A DNA stretch of 64,000 bases from Mesostigma viride (Eukaryota > Streptophyta > Mesostigmatophyceae > Mesostigmatales > Mesostigmataceae): assembly GCA_009746045.1 (NCBI GenBank), contig RPFO01000667.1, forward strand, positions 3,174,273-3,238,272. Direction: 5' to 3'. Shown here piece after piece: positions 22,442 to 36,329 of the stretch (positions within the stretch are counted from its first letter, which is position 1; every line of letters starts with the position of its first letter). Position numbers and translations under genes: made by a program. The notes under the pieces were generated by a model. It saw only the letters and a program-made list of their open reading frames with translations. It was not told where the DNA came from and made no database searches.

Positions 22442-23677
22442 CCTAACTTAGAGCTGCGAAGAAAAAACAATTGCTAAGATATCAGGGTGAAAAATCATGG
22501 CCGAAAATCCTTGCAGAAGCACAGTAAGCATCCTATAATTCTCATGCCGGAATTTGCAATCATAGCCATGCAGCCATTGCACCAAAGAAATTTTTAACGT
22601 CCCCGGCTACGACTGCCCCGCTGACCGACCATCACCACGAAGATGCCTGAAGCTAATGCTTGTGCTGTCATCATGCAGCTACATTCGCCGCGCCGCGCCT
22701 CGTCATTGTACATCCGCCACGTCGCGTGTCCTAATTGGATGTGGTTCGCAGGTGCTGATAATCCTCAGCAAGTTCCCCTGACTGACTGACTGAACTCTTC
22801 AAGTAGTCATCGTACAGTACTCGAGTTGAGTTGAGATGAGTTGAGTTGAGTGAATTCCCGCGCCAGTGGTCCGACAGGGTTCATCGTACTTGGGCGAGCT
22901 TCACGCTGACCCGCGTGGCCTGGGCGTAGACGGTAATACCGTACTACCGTCGACTTTCGAGATTTGGTTGGTGAAGTTGTTGCAGTCTTGCCAAATGCCA
23001 AATTCTCCGCCTCGGCCGCGAGCCTCGGCCCTTGAGAATGAACGAGACGACTCACACCTGTAGGCTACTTGAAAGTTTGAAGAAGAAGCACGGCTAGGAT
23101 ATGGAGCCCTGGTCGACGCTGCCTTCTGAGTAATGAAACGTTGGCATACGTCTGACATTAACTCGACTCGGGGAAGCCTGGTTTAAGGTTGTTGTGGGTG
23201 TCAAATTGGTTGCCTTCTCGTCGTTCATTCAGCAGAATGTATCTAGTGCATCCTGATTGTTGATTACGTTCTGATTTTTGAGCCTCCTGACCGGCAAGCA
23301 CGATACGGTGATATTCTAGCCACGTGACGACAGCCAGTTGGCGAGGTCATATCCTGAGTCGTCCTTGGACATTTTGTTACACCTCCGTTAAATCCAAATT
23401 TTGCTTTACATCACGAGCACCATGCGTACTCGCCAGTACAAGACCCCGCCATCGAAGGTATAATTACGCCGACGTCAGTAGAGTGTCGGGGCTTTTTGCC
23501 TGTCAATTGATTGTCATGTTTCTTCACCTTATGTGTACTAATGGTATAGGGGTACACCGTTACAGGGGCTTTAGAAAGCAGCGATGATCTACGTTTCTCG
23601 TGCAAGCTCCGTTATCTAAACTGGTTTGTGGTTGCGTGGCTGGAATATCGCGTGGATTTTTTGCGCCGAAACTGCAG
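22442..23677. promoter_or_regulatory. Divergent intergenic region between MAEA and the lysine-rich gene
   Basis: The two genes point away from each other, so this interval should hold both promoters and the missing 5' exon of the plus-strand gene. An ATG at 22498 followed after nine codons by GTAAGC is one possible first exon, unproven. A gagttgagttgagatgag microrepeat lies near 22826-22852. No TATA box or other element could be assigned. Confidence 0.35.
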
Positions 23678-26061
23678 GAGAAAAGTTCGACAGGCACAAT
23701 CAGGGAGCAGCACGCGGGAAATGCCGCGAAAGTTGAAGCTGCAACTGTCACTGGCGAAGTGCAGAGAGCCTCGAAAATGAAACCCAAGGTATTGGCCAAA
23801 GAGCAGTCTCCAGCCGGCGCCAAGCCCACTAGCGGGAAGGAGAAAGGAGTGCGGAAGCAGGCCGAAGCGAAGAAAAAAGGGAAAGAGAGGGTTGGCACGC
23901 CCCCAGCAACCCTACCAGACATGCAAGGAGTGGAGGGTTTGCTTCCGGACAGCATTGTGCAGGCGATATCCGGGAAGAAACGGTACGTGCCACTCCCTCT
24001 AGCTTGACGGAAATGAGGGCTGTCCGCATGCTTCTGGGACCCAGGTCGCCGTCGTCCCCCTCCCCCCGCTCCCCACTCTTGGCGTTAACTCTCTCCATGG
24101 AGGCACACACAAACTGAAGGAATGAATACTGTCGCCTGCACACAGGGATCTACTCCTCGCCCTAGATAATTGCCAGGACGTCCGCCCTGTGGGGGCTGGC
24201 AGTGCTCCCCGTATATGTTGTCGCCTGTCTCGTTGCACCAGCGCGCACCACACACCAGCGCGCCTAGTCATACCAGTCTGCATTGTACAACCCACCGCTG
24301 CTGGCATCCGTGGGACCACCCCCCCGGTTACCAGACATGCGTGGTGTTCCATGGGTTGGGGATGCCAGGCTTCTACAGCCACGATCATATCTGTGATTAA
24401 GGACTATTTATGGTTATCCCTTGGAAACCCTTGCCCTGTACTGATATACCCGTCCGACCCCAACCGCGCAGTCGGGGGACGGTTATGAGAGTGTAGGTCA
24501 GGTCGCACAGTAGAATGCTTGCGCACGTCACAAGGGTATGTGCAGGCTCACGTGACTGGCTCCCCCGGCATGCTGCGCGCATGCACGGCGGATATTCTCC
24601 CGGTTACTCCAAAGCACTGGTTCCTCTCAAGTACCCCGGGTTTTACTTCTTCTGAGAAAAGGGGCCTGCCACGCTGCCTGCTGCGCACATGTGCGGCAGA
24701 TGCCAGCAGACGCTTGCATTGTCCTGTATGACAGAGCATCTGGTGAACATGTACCTGAGCTTCTCACGCCATCTCTCGCCACCTTCGCATCGTTCCCTGG
24801 TGCTCACATCTGGCTGTTGGCCACACAGTGCCTGCACTCATGGCGGCTTTATCTTGTGCTGCCCCGTCGTGTGCTGCCCCGTCTTGTGCTGCCTGGATAA
24901 GTCCGCCCTGTGAGTTACCTCGGGTTCACGTCAGCCATGAAATAATGCACTCCCATGCTCGCGGTAGATGCGCTCGCGAGAGCATTTCTCGTGTTCTTGT
25001 GCAACCATGCTGATGAGTGAGATGCGCTGACAAGGGCCATATGCCGTCATCATCTGGTCGCTCGTGTGCCGCAGGCATGCACCAGAGGGGCACCCTGCGA
25101 GGGACGCGGCCGGCGCGGGACACCCTGCTGCTGCCACGATCGATGGCCGCGCAGACCACAAGAAGAAGCGCAAGAAGCCGGCACCTGGGGACGTGGTTGT
25201 GAGCGCGTGAGTGCGGCGCGATGTTTGGTTGTGAGCGCGCGAGTGCGTGGTGGGGGGAACAGTCCTGGCATGTGATGGCCATGGGTTTTGGGTCGACGTA
25301 AGTGCACGCGTGGGTGCGACGCAGTCCTATGTGTAGGTGCATGACTAAGGTGCTTTGGGGTGTGCAAATGTGGAGTGCTGTAGTTGTTGTCGGAGTATGG
25401 TGCTGTTCTGAGTGATGGTGTGTGCGCGTGTGTGTGTGTGTGTGTGTGTGTGTCATCATTGTCTGTGGGTGTGGTGTTGGCTTCCGACCTTTGTGCCCAC
25501 TTTGCCATGCCCATCTGGGCCAGTGCCTAGCGGTGGTGACCACGGCTTCCTGAGGCATATCCGTTCTATTTCTCTACTGGCATGGGTCGGAATTTGTGGG
25601 CAAGCCAGGATATCAGGCAGCCAGTGCTACACTCGATGCTTGTTCTGTCACTGCTGCAGACTGTTAGACTCTATTTTGCTGCGGGCAAGGGCATTCAAGT
25701 ACAATTTTTATGGGGGATTTGGAACCCATTTACTTGTTTGACCATCAAGTCCAGTTCACGCCATGGAACGCTGATCCCAACAGCCTTGCTCATGCGGCTT
25801 CAGCTAACCTGTGCGCTCCTGCCAATCGCATGAATTGCGCTATTATTTTCATGCTGTTGTCTGCGCAGTGCCAAGGCGGGGGTAGATATCCTGCTGCTGG
25901 GCGACACCAAGGCGACGGGAACGGCCATGCCGTCCAGTGCAGCACTCGAGTTCTCCAAACAGCGCTTTGCGGCGGGCCCGACAGGACGAAAGCGGTCCCT
26001 GGACATGTTGAATACCAGGAAAGGTTGCAAAGTACCTGTGGCATTCATGTCGAGGTCATGA
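23678..26061 (+). CDS. Unrecognised lysine-rich protein, three exons seen, 5' end missing
   Basis: Exons with matching phases: 23678-23982 (acceptor ctgcag; ends phase 2 before GTACGTG), 25075-25206 (acceptor gccgcag; ends phase 2 before GTGAGTG) and 25869-26061 (acceptor tgcgcag; TGA). The product is rich in Lys/Ala/Gly with basic clusters (KQAEAKKKGKER, ADHKKKRKKP), a short hydrophobic stretch (VEGLLPDSIVQAISGKK) and a C-terminal part reading AKAGVDILLLGDTKATG then ALEFSKQRFAAGPTGRKRSL. Composition and layout are like small nucleolar or ribosome-biogenesis factors, but no family was identified. Whether the last exon continues to this TGA or splices again near 26021-26034 is open. The exon ending at 25206 has its donor duplicated about 34 bp downstream. 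Confidence 0.6.
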
Positions 26062-26337
26062 GTGCATAGGTGCTCTGATGGGGATCCGTATGCGCTGCCA
26101 TCCAGCACTCCTACCATTGCTGTTCTATCGTAAGACACGTTAGCTGGTTAAACCCTTCGTTTTCCCAGGTTCTGACAACCTGGGGTCAGTGGGGTGAGAG
26201 TAGTGTCTGGCGTTGTTGTGGGCATATTTCTTCCATTCATGAAGCTGTCTGGTCGGGATTCAGCAAGCAAGGGACGCTTATTCCCAAATTTCAATGGGAA
26301 GGGCAGAACAGGCCCTTGTATTTATGGGTACTCATAT
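26062..26337. other. 3' flank of the lysine-rich gene
   Basis: No coding signal. It ends where the repeat X copy B begins. Confidence 0.3.
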
Positions 26338-27960
26338 TATCAAGGAGACAACCAGGGCAGGCTAGAAATCGGGAGAATCCGGACCATGGTAGCTCGAGCC
26401 TGCCGTTATCTTGTCCGCGTTTTCGAGTCGGGGTAAAATTGGCTCTTTTTTAGCAAATTTAGCAAATTAGCAAATTAGCGGAAGGCGGGGGCCGAGATTA
26501 ATTAAGAGGTACCTTGAAATTAAATAAGACGCATACCTCTATCGAGATATATGTTTGGAGGCAAGTTTCTATTGGCGTTAATTTGTACTATTGTACGACA
26601 ACTGTCAAGGGTGACGGCATGTACTGAAATCGCGGATACTTTCTAGATCGATTGCGCATTCGACGGTTAAAAGGCAGAGCTGCGGTTGAAAGTACTGTAC
26701 GTGGGGGGGGACGGTGTTACAACGGGGGGGGGACGCATTTATGGGGGGGGGGACGGTGTTACAACGGGGGGCGGTGTTACAACGGGGGACGGTGTTACAA
26801 CGGGGGGCGAGATTAATTAAGAGGTAAGTTACCTTGAAATTAAATAAGACGCACGCCTCTATCGAGATATATGTATGGAGGCGAGTTTCTATTGGCGTAA
26901 ATTTGTAGTATTGTACGAAAACTGTCAAGGGTGACGGAAAGTACTGAAATCGCGGAAGTGTCGCGGGGACGTTTCTACTTTCTAGATCGATTGCGCATTC
27001 GACGGTTAAGAGGCAGAGGTGCGGTCGACTGGCAGTACTGTACGACGGTGTTGGACGGAATTTCCGGTTAGCGATGCGGTATAAAGCTTTGCATGTCACG
27101 TTGTCGGATCTTAGCCCTTGCGTCGCGCTATGCTGTGGCGAACTTATTCTCCGCCGTCAGATTGCACCGTCGATGAGCGTCGATGCTCGTCGATGAACCC
27201 AACGCAAGCCATGTGACGGAAAGAAGTAAAAATTGGTGCGGCGGCCTCTAAGGCTGAGTTTGGTAAAGTACGGAACTTGTAGCCCGGCGACTCCGCGTCG
27301 AGCAGTCCGCAGGTAGTCCGCCGGCGTTAATTTGTTAATTTTGTTAATTTGTAAACTGGGGACAACCTAGTCGGGGTAAAATTTCGAGTCGTTCAGGATG
27401 ATGAATATGAATGGAGATGGAAATGTGTAGCCTTGTGCATTGAAATTATGGCTGGCTTACGTGTAGAGCGACTAGATGACCTAGACGGTGGGGCCGGAAA
27501 CAGCTTGCTTGATCAGGGCGTGTGTTTCGAGCCTAACTGGCCGGGAGTGTCTAGTGGTGAGCACCATTGCTGCGATCGCTCTCCCACCATTTACGAGGAA
27601 ATACCCGCAAATGGACCACTGAAAAGGTCTAGCTAGTCAGCCATTACGTTAGCCATGCCATGATTCCAAACGTCCAAGAACTGCACACGGTGCAAAGGCA
27701 AAAATCCGCAGGATAGGACTTTCAACTGTGCGGCGGGATCCAAAAGCCCGCGGATGCCAGAAAACATCGTGTTGCTGCAGCGACGCGACGATGTGGACAA
27801 CGAATCCAGTGCCAAGCTCGGAACGTCCGCAAAGGAGATCTGGCATCACAGGGTTCAGATGTGCGGAGATACTATGCGATCCAGCCGGTCCACGACCCAG
27901 GTTTGTAGAGCTTGTGCCAAGGGGCAGCACCGAACAGATGTGACTCATATTATGATCAAA
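26338..27960 (+). mobile_element. Repeat family X, copy B, interrupted
   Basis: It starts with tatcaaggagacaaccag and matches copy D (35100-35942, reverse) along its length apart from a 951-bp insertion. Short conserved frames include MAGLRVERLDDLDGGAGNS and NWPGVSSGEHHCCDRSPTIY, and a frame near 27660-27960 with clustered Cys/His. Copy D preserves more of it (NCTRCKGKKPEDSTFKC). It looks like a decayed element that once encoded a Cys-rich protein. I cannot assign a class; terminal repeats and target duplications were not found. Confidence 0.55.
26431..27381. mobile_element. 951-bp insertion with 9-10 bp target duplication
   Basis: Flanked by TTTCGAGTCG at 26421-26430 and 27382-27391; comparison with copies C and D shows the uninterrupted site. 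Target duplication length is like Mutator-type elements, but the element ends share GGGTAAAAT in direct, not inverted, orientation. Subterminal AT-rich blocks (caaattagcaaattagc at the left, gttaattttgttaattt at the right) are roughly inverted. The interior has two ~150-bp direct repeats (about 26500-26650 and 26810-27010) and several gacggtgttacaac units separated by G-runs. There is no coding capacity. Confidence 0.6.
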
Positions 27961-28449
27961 TGACCACAGTTTGTAAGATACTGAACCAATAAATACAATT
28001 AATACCTCTTGATTTGCTCGAGGATATATTGTTGAGTTATAACATTAATTTTACTTCCTCGTTACATCTCTGGCCTGAGTAGGTTTCGCTTGGCGCCTGG
28101 TATGTACCGTCGGGACTGTGCGGCGAATGGTGGTGTCTACACACCAGTATGTATCGAGATCACTTGCTGATGTCCTGCCATGTTCTGATTTTCTACCGGA
28201 TCTACTGATTTTCGGCAGCCACTAGTTGTCTCACTTTATAGCATACACTTGGCAATGTACGTGGCACCCAAGGCCTTGTTGTTGGCAGCGCGTAGTGCAG
28301 TCTCGACTTGACTAGGCGTGGTGGAAATTTGTAATGATCACGTTGATCGAACATTTGCAATAGTTGCAGAAGAATTGGCAGTCAACAGGTAACCTTAATT
28401 TAAAAGCAGATTTGCGTGTGACAGTGGTAACTGAAGTCTGATCTAGCAA
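27961..28449. other. Spacer without recognised features
   Basis: AT-richer sequence between repeat X copy B and a family E repeat. No gene or repeat was recognised. Confidence 0.3.
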
Positions 28450-28580
28450 GCTTAGGCTAAAAGTAAGTAAGTACTTACGTGTCATGCGCCTGGGCAATGG
28501 GCATGCCACGGAGTACTGTCATGCTAATCTCATTAGAAAATAATTACACGAAAACAAATATCGTCTCCATCGTGCCCCAA
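28450..28580 (-). repeat. Dispersed repeat family E, second copy
   Basis: Reverse-orientation match to 10245-10375, with the same gcatgccc...gcgcatgacacg hairpin and adjoining aagtaagtactta simple repeat. Confidence 0.6.
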
Positions 28581-28606
28581 CCATATAGTCACTCTTTCCG
28601 GCCCCG

Positions 28607-28797
28607 CCGTCTAGGTCATCTAGTCGCTCTACACGTAAGCCAGCCATAATTTCAATGCACACGGATACACATTTCCATCACCATTCATCTTCATCATCCT
28701 GAACGACTCGAACACGCGGACAAGATAACGGCAGGCTCGAGCTACCATGGTCCGGATTCTCCCGATTTCTGGCCTGCGCTGGTTGTCTCCTTGATAT
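28607..28797 (-). mobile_element. Repeat family X, copy C (partial)
   Basis: Close match to 35744-35942. It is truncated at 28607 and ends at the ctccttgata terminus shared with the other copies. Confidence 0.65.
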
Positions 28798-28959
28798 AGT
28801 CACTAGAGGGGGATATAATCCTCATCTGAGCTGTCCTCTACTGTATATAATGGCAGACGAGGCGGTAGTGTAGCGGCTATCCTCAGGGGCAACAACCTCC
28901 ACCTGCGGACTTCTACCCTGCATTATACCAATGGGCCGCGGGGCCCGTTGGGAGAAAAC

Positions 28960-29735
28960 AGGAGCATGCCCCACAGGAAGGTGCTTATCGCAGACGGCAT
29001 GCAGCCCATTTCTCCTTGTCTATGGTGCGGGCGTGGAGTACAGATAGTTCCAGAATCCCTGCATCCTCAAGCAATTGTGTCACATAGGTCCCGGGGGTCG
29101 CGCCGCGGCGGTGCGGGGCGCGCGCAAGTTTGCCAGTGGGTTGCGACGGGACAAGGGGACCCTGCCATAGGAGGACCTCCGTGTTTACCTGGTTGGCCAG
29201 CCCTAAACCCGCCCGCAGGGCCCACATGATCGGTATTCACCTGGTCTGTGCGGGCAATCTTGATGGCCGGCAAAGAGCCGGAGGCGGCGGTGTCGGATGG
29301 TATGGGTGACACGGGGGAGCTTGCAGTAGAGCTCCGGCTCGGCCCGGGTGCGGCGCTCTGGTAGCGGACGCCGAGGATGTGACGGAGCATTCGAGCGACT
29401 GTGCCGTCAATGAGCTGCCTGCTCAGCGCCTGGTCCAGGGTCCACACCTCGCAGCCGTAAGGGAGGATGCTGAGGACAAGGGCCTTGAACAGAATGCGCT
29501 TGCGCCGCTCACTCAGGTAGCGACATGCATGTCCAAACCTGTCGAGGCGGCGGACGGCCGCCCAGGCCTGGCCAATGCGGGTGTTCATGATGTCGTCGGC
29601 CGTGGAGGGGAGCCAGCTGCCAAGGAGCTTGAATCGAGTCGCTGCATGGGGGGGGCGGTGCTGCCGTCGATCCAGCAGGAGGAGGGTGGGTGGGGTGGTC
29701 CCAGCGGGGAAGCCGATGGCCAAGGATAGGCCATA
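28960..29735 (-). pseudogene. LINE reverse transcriptase C-terminal half (third subfamily)
   Basis: Minus-strand reading gives TRFKLLGSWLPSTADD, ILFKALVLSILPYGCEVWTL and GTVARMLRHILGVRYQ, the same order as LINE-A (VKLLGSLLPS..VD, FKVLVLPVLTYGAETWTL, GAVTNMLRSIFRVGY) but clearly diverged. The frame then decays. The catalytic half is missing. Confidence 0.7.
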
Positions 29736-29927
29736 TAAAAGGATGAACGCAATGCCATGAGGGTCATTTTTTTTGTTCAGTTTCTTTACTCACAGACAGC
29801 CAGTTTGTCGTCTTCCGACGGAGATGAATTGGACAACGAGGCGGCACCCGTTAGCAAGACCTGTGAGTCAAGAAGGTTTTGTCAAGTGATGAGGATCTAC
29901 AAGAGTACACTCCGTGGTTGGATCGAT

Positions 29928-31711
<1,784 letters not shown>

Positions 31712-32765
31712 TATGTCGCGTCTGCGTACCACAATCTCCGGCGCCACCATGGCGGCTGGCCATGCTCAGCTTTGGTAAAACCCAAATGAGCTGAGCTGAC
31801 ATGCCTGCCTTAACTGCATGCCCGGTGGGGTGGGCGAGGACCTGTTGTCCCATGATTAACGAAAGGAGGGTTCTCAGCCGAGGACAAGGAACTGTCCCTC
31901 GTTCCTGATGACCACGTTATTGATCCCCTTGTGTACCGTCACGTGCCGCGTTTGACTATCCTTGCTGGGGCGTTAGCTAGACGCTCCAACTAATCTAATT
32001 GCGACAATGATGATGGTGCAAGATGATGCTTTTGCCTCCCCTGCTATAGAACAATGTTTTCACAACACACACTTTGCACAGTCTGATGATGAAGCCGCAC
32101 ATGCGGAATTTATTGAGAAAGTTAATAGTTAATACAATTACAACACGTTGATAGTCTCAATATCGATGCACTCCATGCTCACGAGCCCGCAGTTAGGCAG
32201 CGCTCCATGACATGCTACCGGCCTTGCTCCCAAGGAAAGGGAGAAACACGAAGGCCACTAACGAGAGACTCGAAGAGACTACACGCTACGTGAGAGTCCT
32301 CTTCGACTATGAACCAAACCATTCGTCATGCCACACGCATGACACACGCCACACTTGTCAGTCCAGCCAGGAATGCCAAAACTATCTTGCTGCCTGAACC
32401 ATGCAAACAGAAACAGCATTCCAGTTGCCAACCTGGCTTACTACCACACATGCCAACAAAAACAGAAAGGCATCCCGACAAATCTAAATTGCTACCCTGT
32501 TGCCGATCTCATCTCCTAGAGGCTCCGGCATTTCTGTCGATCCCTGGGAATGTCCGGCATTTAGTCACGACCACCAAGGTCGAAGCATAATATCCTTCAA
32601 ACAATCTGCACGCTCACACCTTGCGTGTGAGTGGCCCAGCAAACATTGCTTCTAATCTTTCAGTTTCTAGAAGAAATCCCTTTGTAGGGCTGCCAGCGAT
32701 TTCGCATTCATTCCAGCGATCTGGCTCCGCACCGCAAATTGTCCAGTTTTCCATTTTCTGTCCAG
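31712..32765. other. Spacer without recognised features
   Basis: Reading frames are short and without family resemblance; no tandem structure was seen. Confidence 0.3.
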
Positions 32766-33534
32766 TCCTCATGTTCTCGACGAGCTGAAGAAACAGCTCT
32801 TGGCGTGCATGGAGCTGCCAGGTGCGGCACTGCAGGGCGCCTACCGCCTGCCCCATCTACGGGCCAAGGCTGGGCCCCCTCCAGTGGTCCTCACCTTCAG
32901 CGACATCACAGCCCGAGTTCGGTTCCTCTCTCGCCGCAAGAAGCTGGTGGACACCTCCTGGTCGCTTGACGACGACCTGACGCCTGCCCAGCAGCAGCAA
33001 CGCCGCGATCAGTGGCCCGACTACATCCGCCACAAGACCAACCCCGAGAAGCCCCAAGCAAGTGTACTGGCGGGGCGGGGACCAGTGACCGCCAATACGC
33101 CGTATAATACGGTAAATACGCCGTATTATACAATACGGCGGGGTTTGGCGTACTAACGTACTAGAAATACGCGTATTGCGTTCTCAACGCAAATACGGCG
33201 CATAATACGTATTTTTCGCGTATTATACGGCGCCCGGCACCGGAATTTGGCGCCAGAGCTAGTTTTGGCGTAGCTCATGCAGCCGAGAGCCTTGCGCGCC
33301 AAAAGTAACCGCCGCTACCGAAGCTGAGGCCTGAGGCCGAACACTAAACATGCAAAAGGCACAGGTGCTGCTGCCTGTGTACCCGGCAGTTTGATAGCAC
33401 AGTGCTGGCATAGTGGCATTTACTAGCTGCATGGAAAGTAGAGCGATGGCGCACGGTCGAGGCAAGGAACCTGACCTCGGAATAAACTACGATGACATGT
33501 CAGATACGGAGTACGAGCACGACATCTTGCTAGC

Positions 33535-33870
33535 TTGGAGCTAGATGATGATGCCGACAACAATGACGGTGGGGACGAGGAGCCTACTGGCCCCGACAAC
33601 AGTGGGGACGAGTGGGATGGTGATGCAAAGCGGGACAAGGCTGCCGTTTGGGAGTTCGTCAAGAAGGAGCGCATTGTAGTGAACGGCCTGCTGACGAACA
33701 ACTACAAGCAATCCTGCCTTCAGTGCGGCATTACCTGGAAGGGGAGCGCCACTATGGCAAAGCTCCACATCGTGGGCAAGCCTTGGTGCCGGGATGTGAA
33801 GCCTTGCCCCAATCCGCCGAAGGCATATAGGGCGTATTTGCAGGGGATTTTCAGCGGGCCAAGAACCTGA
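33535..33870 (+). pseudogene. BED-type zinc-finger N-terminus of a hAT transposase
   Basis: The frame has an acidic leader (Asp/Glu-rich, about 35 residues), then AAVWEFVKKERIV, a CLQCGITWKG knuckle, and a downstream LHIVGKPWC that supplies His and Cys. This W..F ... CxxC ... H pattern is the BED finger that binds transposon ends. The frame stops at 33870; a further short frame at 33943-34200 (MPQMMKLDKLQLDLALCKGF) may continue the protein after a frameshift. No RNase-H-like catalytic core was found. Confidence 0.65.
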
Positions 33871-34199
33871 AGAGGCGTGGCCAAGCGGACCACATGGAGC
33901 TCGTGACCAAGCGCCGGGCAGCGACTCAACTGGGATGGCCTCGTGGAGGGCAGCGCCTCTGAGTGGCACGACGCCCAGGTTGGCTCTTCACAACAGCACA
34001 GCTCGAGCAGACCTGAGGCGTCCGAGGAGGGCCTGACCATGCCGCAGATGATGAAGCTGGATAAGCTGCAGCTGGACCTTGCATTGTGCAAGGGCTTTAT
34101 TTCTGCTGGTATCCCTTTCAATGTCCTTAACAATGATGCATTTCGTGCTGCATTGACATTGTATGTATGGCATGGTGGTGGCTGCCTGCATATATGTTA

Positions 34200-35099
34200 A
34201 AAATATAATTACTTACAGCAGAGTGAAATCACTCAAACCAAAGCAAACGCCCAGCTATAAACCTATATACAGAGCCATGTCAAAGCTCTATACTACGATA
34301 AGACCAATGGAAACGCCTAACGGGAGGAACCTAATAGCCCTGCTGCACCGCAAAATCAGCCCTGCATATATGTGTTTATGGCATGCATGGTGCATGACAT
34401 TGTATGTATGGCATGGTGGTGGCTGCCTGCATGTCTCGAGAGCTTTAGATAGATAGGATTTTACATCTCATATGATGATGGATGACATTGTATGTATGGT
34501 ATGATGGTGGCCGCCTGCATATGTGCTTATGGCAATGTGGTGCATGACAGTGTATGGCATGCCGGTGGTTGCCTGCATGCATGTCTCAAGAGCTGTAGAT
34601 AGATAGTAGGATTTTACATCTCTGATATGATGATGCATGACGTTGTATGTATGGCATGGTCAGGTGGCTGCCTGCCGCATATGTGTTTATGGCATGGTGC
34701 ATGACAGTGTATGGCATGGTGGTTGCCTGCTGCAATGATGCATGTCTCAAGAACTTTAGATAGATGGGATTTTACATCTCATATGATGATGCATGTTCAT
34801 GGCATGGGTTGTGATGCTACCTGCATTTGTTTATTGCCATGTTGGTTTTGGCCTTTTGGGCTTCTGGGTGGAGGAACTGGACCTTCTTGCCGTATGACTT
34901 AGGAATTAATTAATGGTTGTCATAATTAAGGAATAATAAAGAATCAGGTCAATTAGCATTAATAAAATAATGGTTCATCATGGTGGCTGCCTGCAATTGT
35001 GTTTAGTAGGGCATGGTGCATGACATTGTATGCATGGAATAAAGATTAGTTCAAGTATACAAATGGGTGAGTATATATCACACTTCATGCAACTATAGA
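34200..35099 (+). repeat. Degenerate ~110-bp repeats inside the hAT element
   Basis: Several imperfect copies of a unit containing gcatgacattgtatgtatggcatggtgg, a gcctgcatatgtg block, and an agctttagatagat...gattttacatctcatatgatgatg block, near 34160, 34390, 34490, 34540, 34640 and 34690. They replace the region where the transposase core would lie. Confidence 0.7.
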
Positions 35100-35942
35100 C
35101 AACCAAGTGAGTCAATAGGCTATGACCAGTCTACGTGCATTGCATTGGTATTCATCAAGTTTGAGACGTTTTTCCCGTCTTTGTTCTTATCGTGTTGATT
35201 TCATCACGACTCTTGTTGAACTCTTGCAGCGTTTATTGGTCAAAGACGATGACCGAGACATTATGCGTCAAGTCCGATGTTTTTTGCAACGTCACCCACA
35301 TCTGTTCGGTGCTGCCCCTTGGCACAAGCTCTACAAACAGGTCGTGGACCGGCTGGATCGCATAGTATCTCCGCACATCTGAACCCTGTGATGCCAGATC
35401 TCCTTTGCGGCCGTTCCGAGCTTGGCCCTGGATTCGTTGTCCACATCGTCGCGTCGCTGCAGCAACACGATGTTTTCTGGCATCCGCGGGCTTTTGGTTC
35501 CCGCCGCACATTTGAAAGTGCTGTCCTCCGGCTTTTTGCCTTTGCACCGTGTGCAGTTCTTGGACGTTTGGAATCATGGCATGGCTAACGTGATGACTGA
35601 CTAGCTACCTTTTCAGTGGTTTTCCATTTGCGGGTATTTCCTCGTAAATGGTGGGAGAGCGATCGCAGCAATGGTGCTCACCACTAGACACTCCCGGCCA
35701 GTTAGGCTCGAAACACACGCCCTGATCAAGCATGCTGTTTCCGGCCCCACCGTCTAGGTCATCTAGTCGCTCTACACGTAAGCCAGCCATAATTTCAATG
35801 CACGAGGATACACATTTCCATCACCATTCATCTTCATCATCCTGAACGACTCGAACACGCGGACAAGATAACGGCAGGCTCGAGCTACCATGGTCCGGAT
35901 TCTCCCGATTTCTGGCCTGCGCTGGTTGTCTCCTTGATAAGC
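35100..35942 (-). mobile_element. Repeat family X, copy D, inside the hAT element
   Basis: The best preserved copy. Minus-strand frames include EIGRIRTMVARACRYLVRVF, MAGLRVERLDDLDGGAGNSM, NCTRCKGKKPEDSTFKC and a C-terminal HDLFVELVPRGSTEQMW. Its limits are set by comparison with copies B and C: the ctccttgata end is shared, while the other end is approximate. Confidence 0.6.
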
Positions 35943-36329
35943 AAGAGTTTTTGAGAGGCACACCCATGGGATAAACACCTTAGAATATTTTATCTTATCC
36001 TATTTGAAAATCCACTTTTCCGGTCAAAAAACCACTTTTTGAGCTTTTGGCGTATAATACGCGTATAATACGCGTATAATTTACGAAATACGCAATACGC
36101 CGAGGTTTTGCCGTATTGCCGTATTGCCGTATTGGCTCACACTGGCGGGGACCTTAATGTCAACAAGAAACTGTGGAAGCCCCCCCGGGCTTCCCCGGGA
36201 TAGAGCACTCCAGCTAGTTGTCGAGCTGGGGGCAATCGATGATGGGATAGCTTAGGCATACAGCAACGATATTAGCGCACAGCGTTATAGTACCTTCAAT
36301 TAGCTCTGGCACCTTGTGGTCATCAGCTT

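Larger units (their letters stand above)
33083..36144 (+). mobile_element. hAT-family DNA transposon (3.06 kb), decayed
   Basis: The 8-bp sequence GCGGGGAC lies immediately outside both ends (33075-33082 and 36145-36152). The ends are inverted: CAGTG...CCAATACG at the left and its counterpart ending CACTG at the right, with subterminal runs of cgtattatacgg-type words on both sides. Eight-bp duplications and CAGTG ends are typical of hAT. Inside, 33535-33870 encodes a BED-type zinc finger. The catalytic and dimerisation domains are missing, and a repeat X copy occupies 35100-35942. Confidence 0.85.
32766..36205 (+). pseudogene. LINE ORF1-type protein split by a hAT insertion
   Basis: At 32766-33082 the frame reads VLDELKKQLLACMELPGAAL, AKAGPPPVVLTFSDI, VRFLSRRKKLVDTSWSLDDD and AQQQQRRDQWP, homologous in order to the fragment at 3584-3890. 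The reading resumes after the hAT element at 36145 with the GGDLNV and KKLWKPP segments, reaching a stop near 36200. Removing one copy of the 8-bp target duplication restores the frame across the insertion site, which confirms both the ORF and the insertion. Confidence 0.7.
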
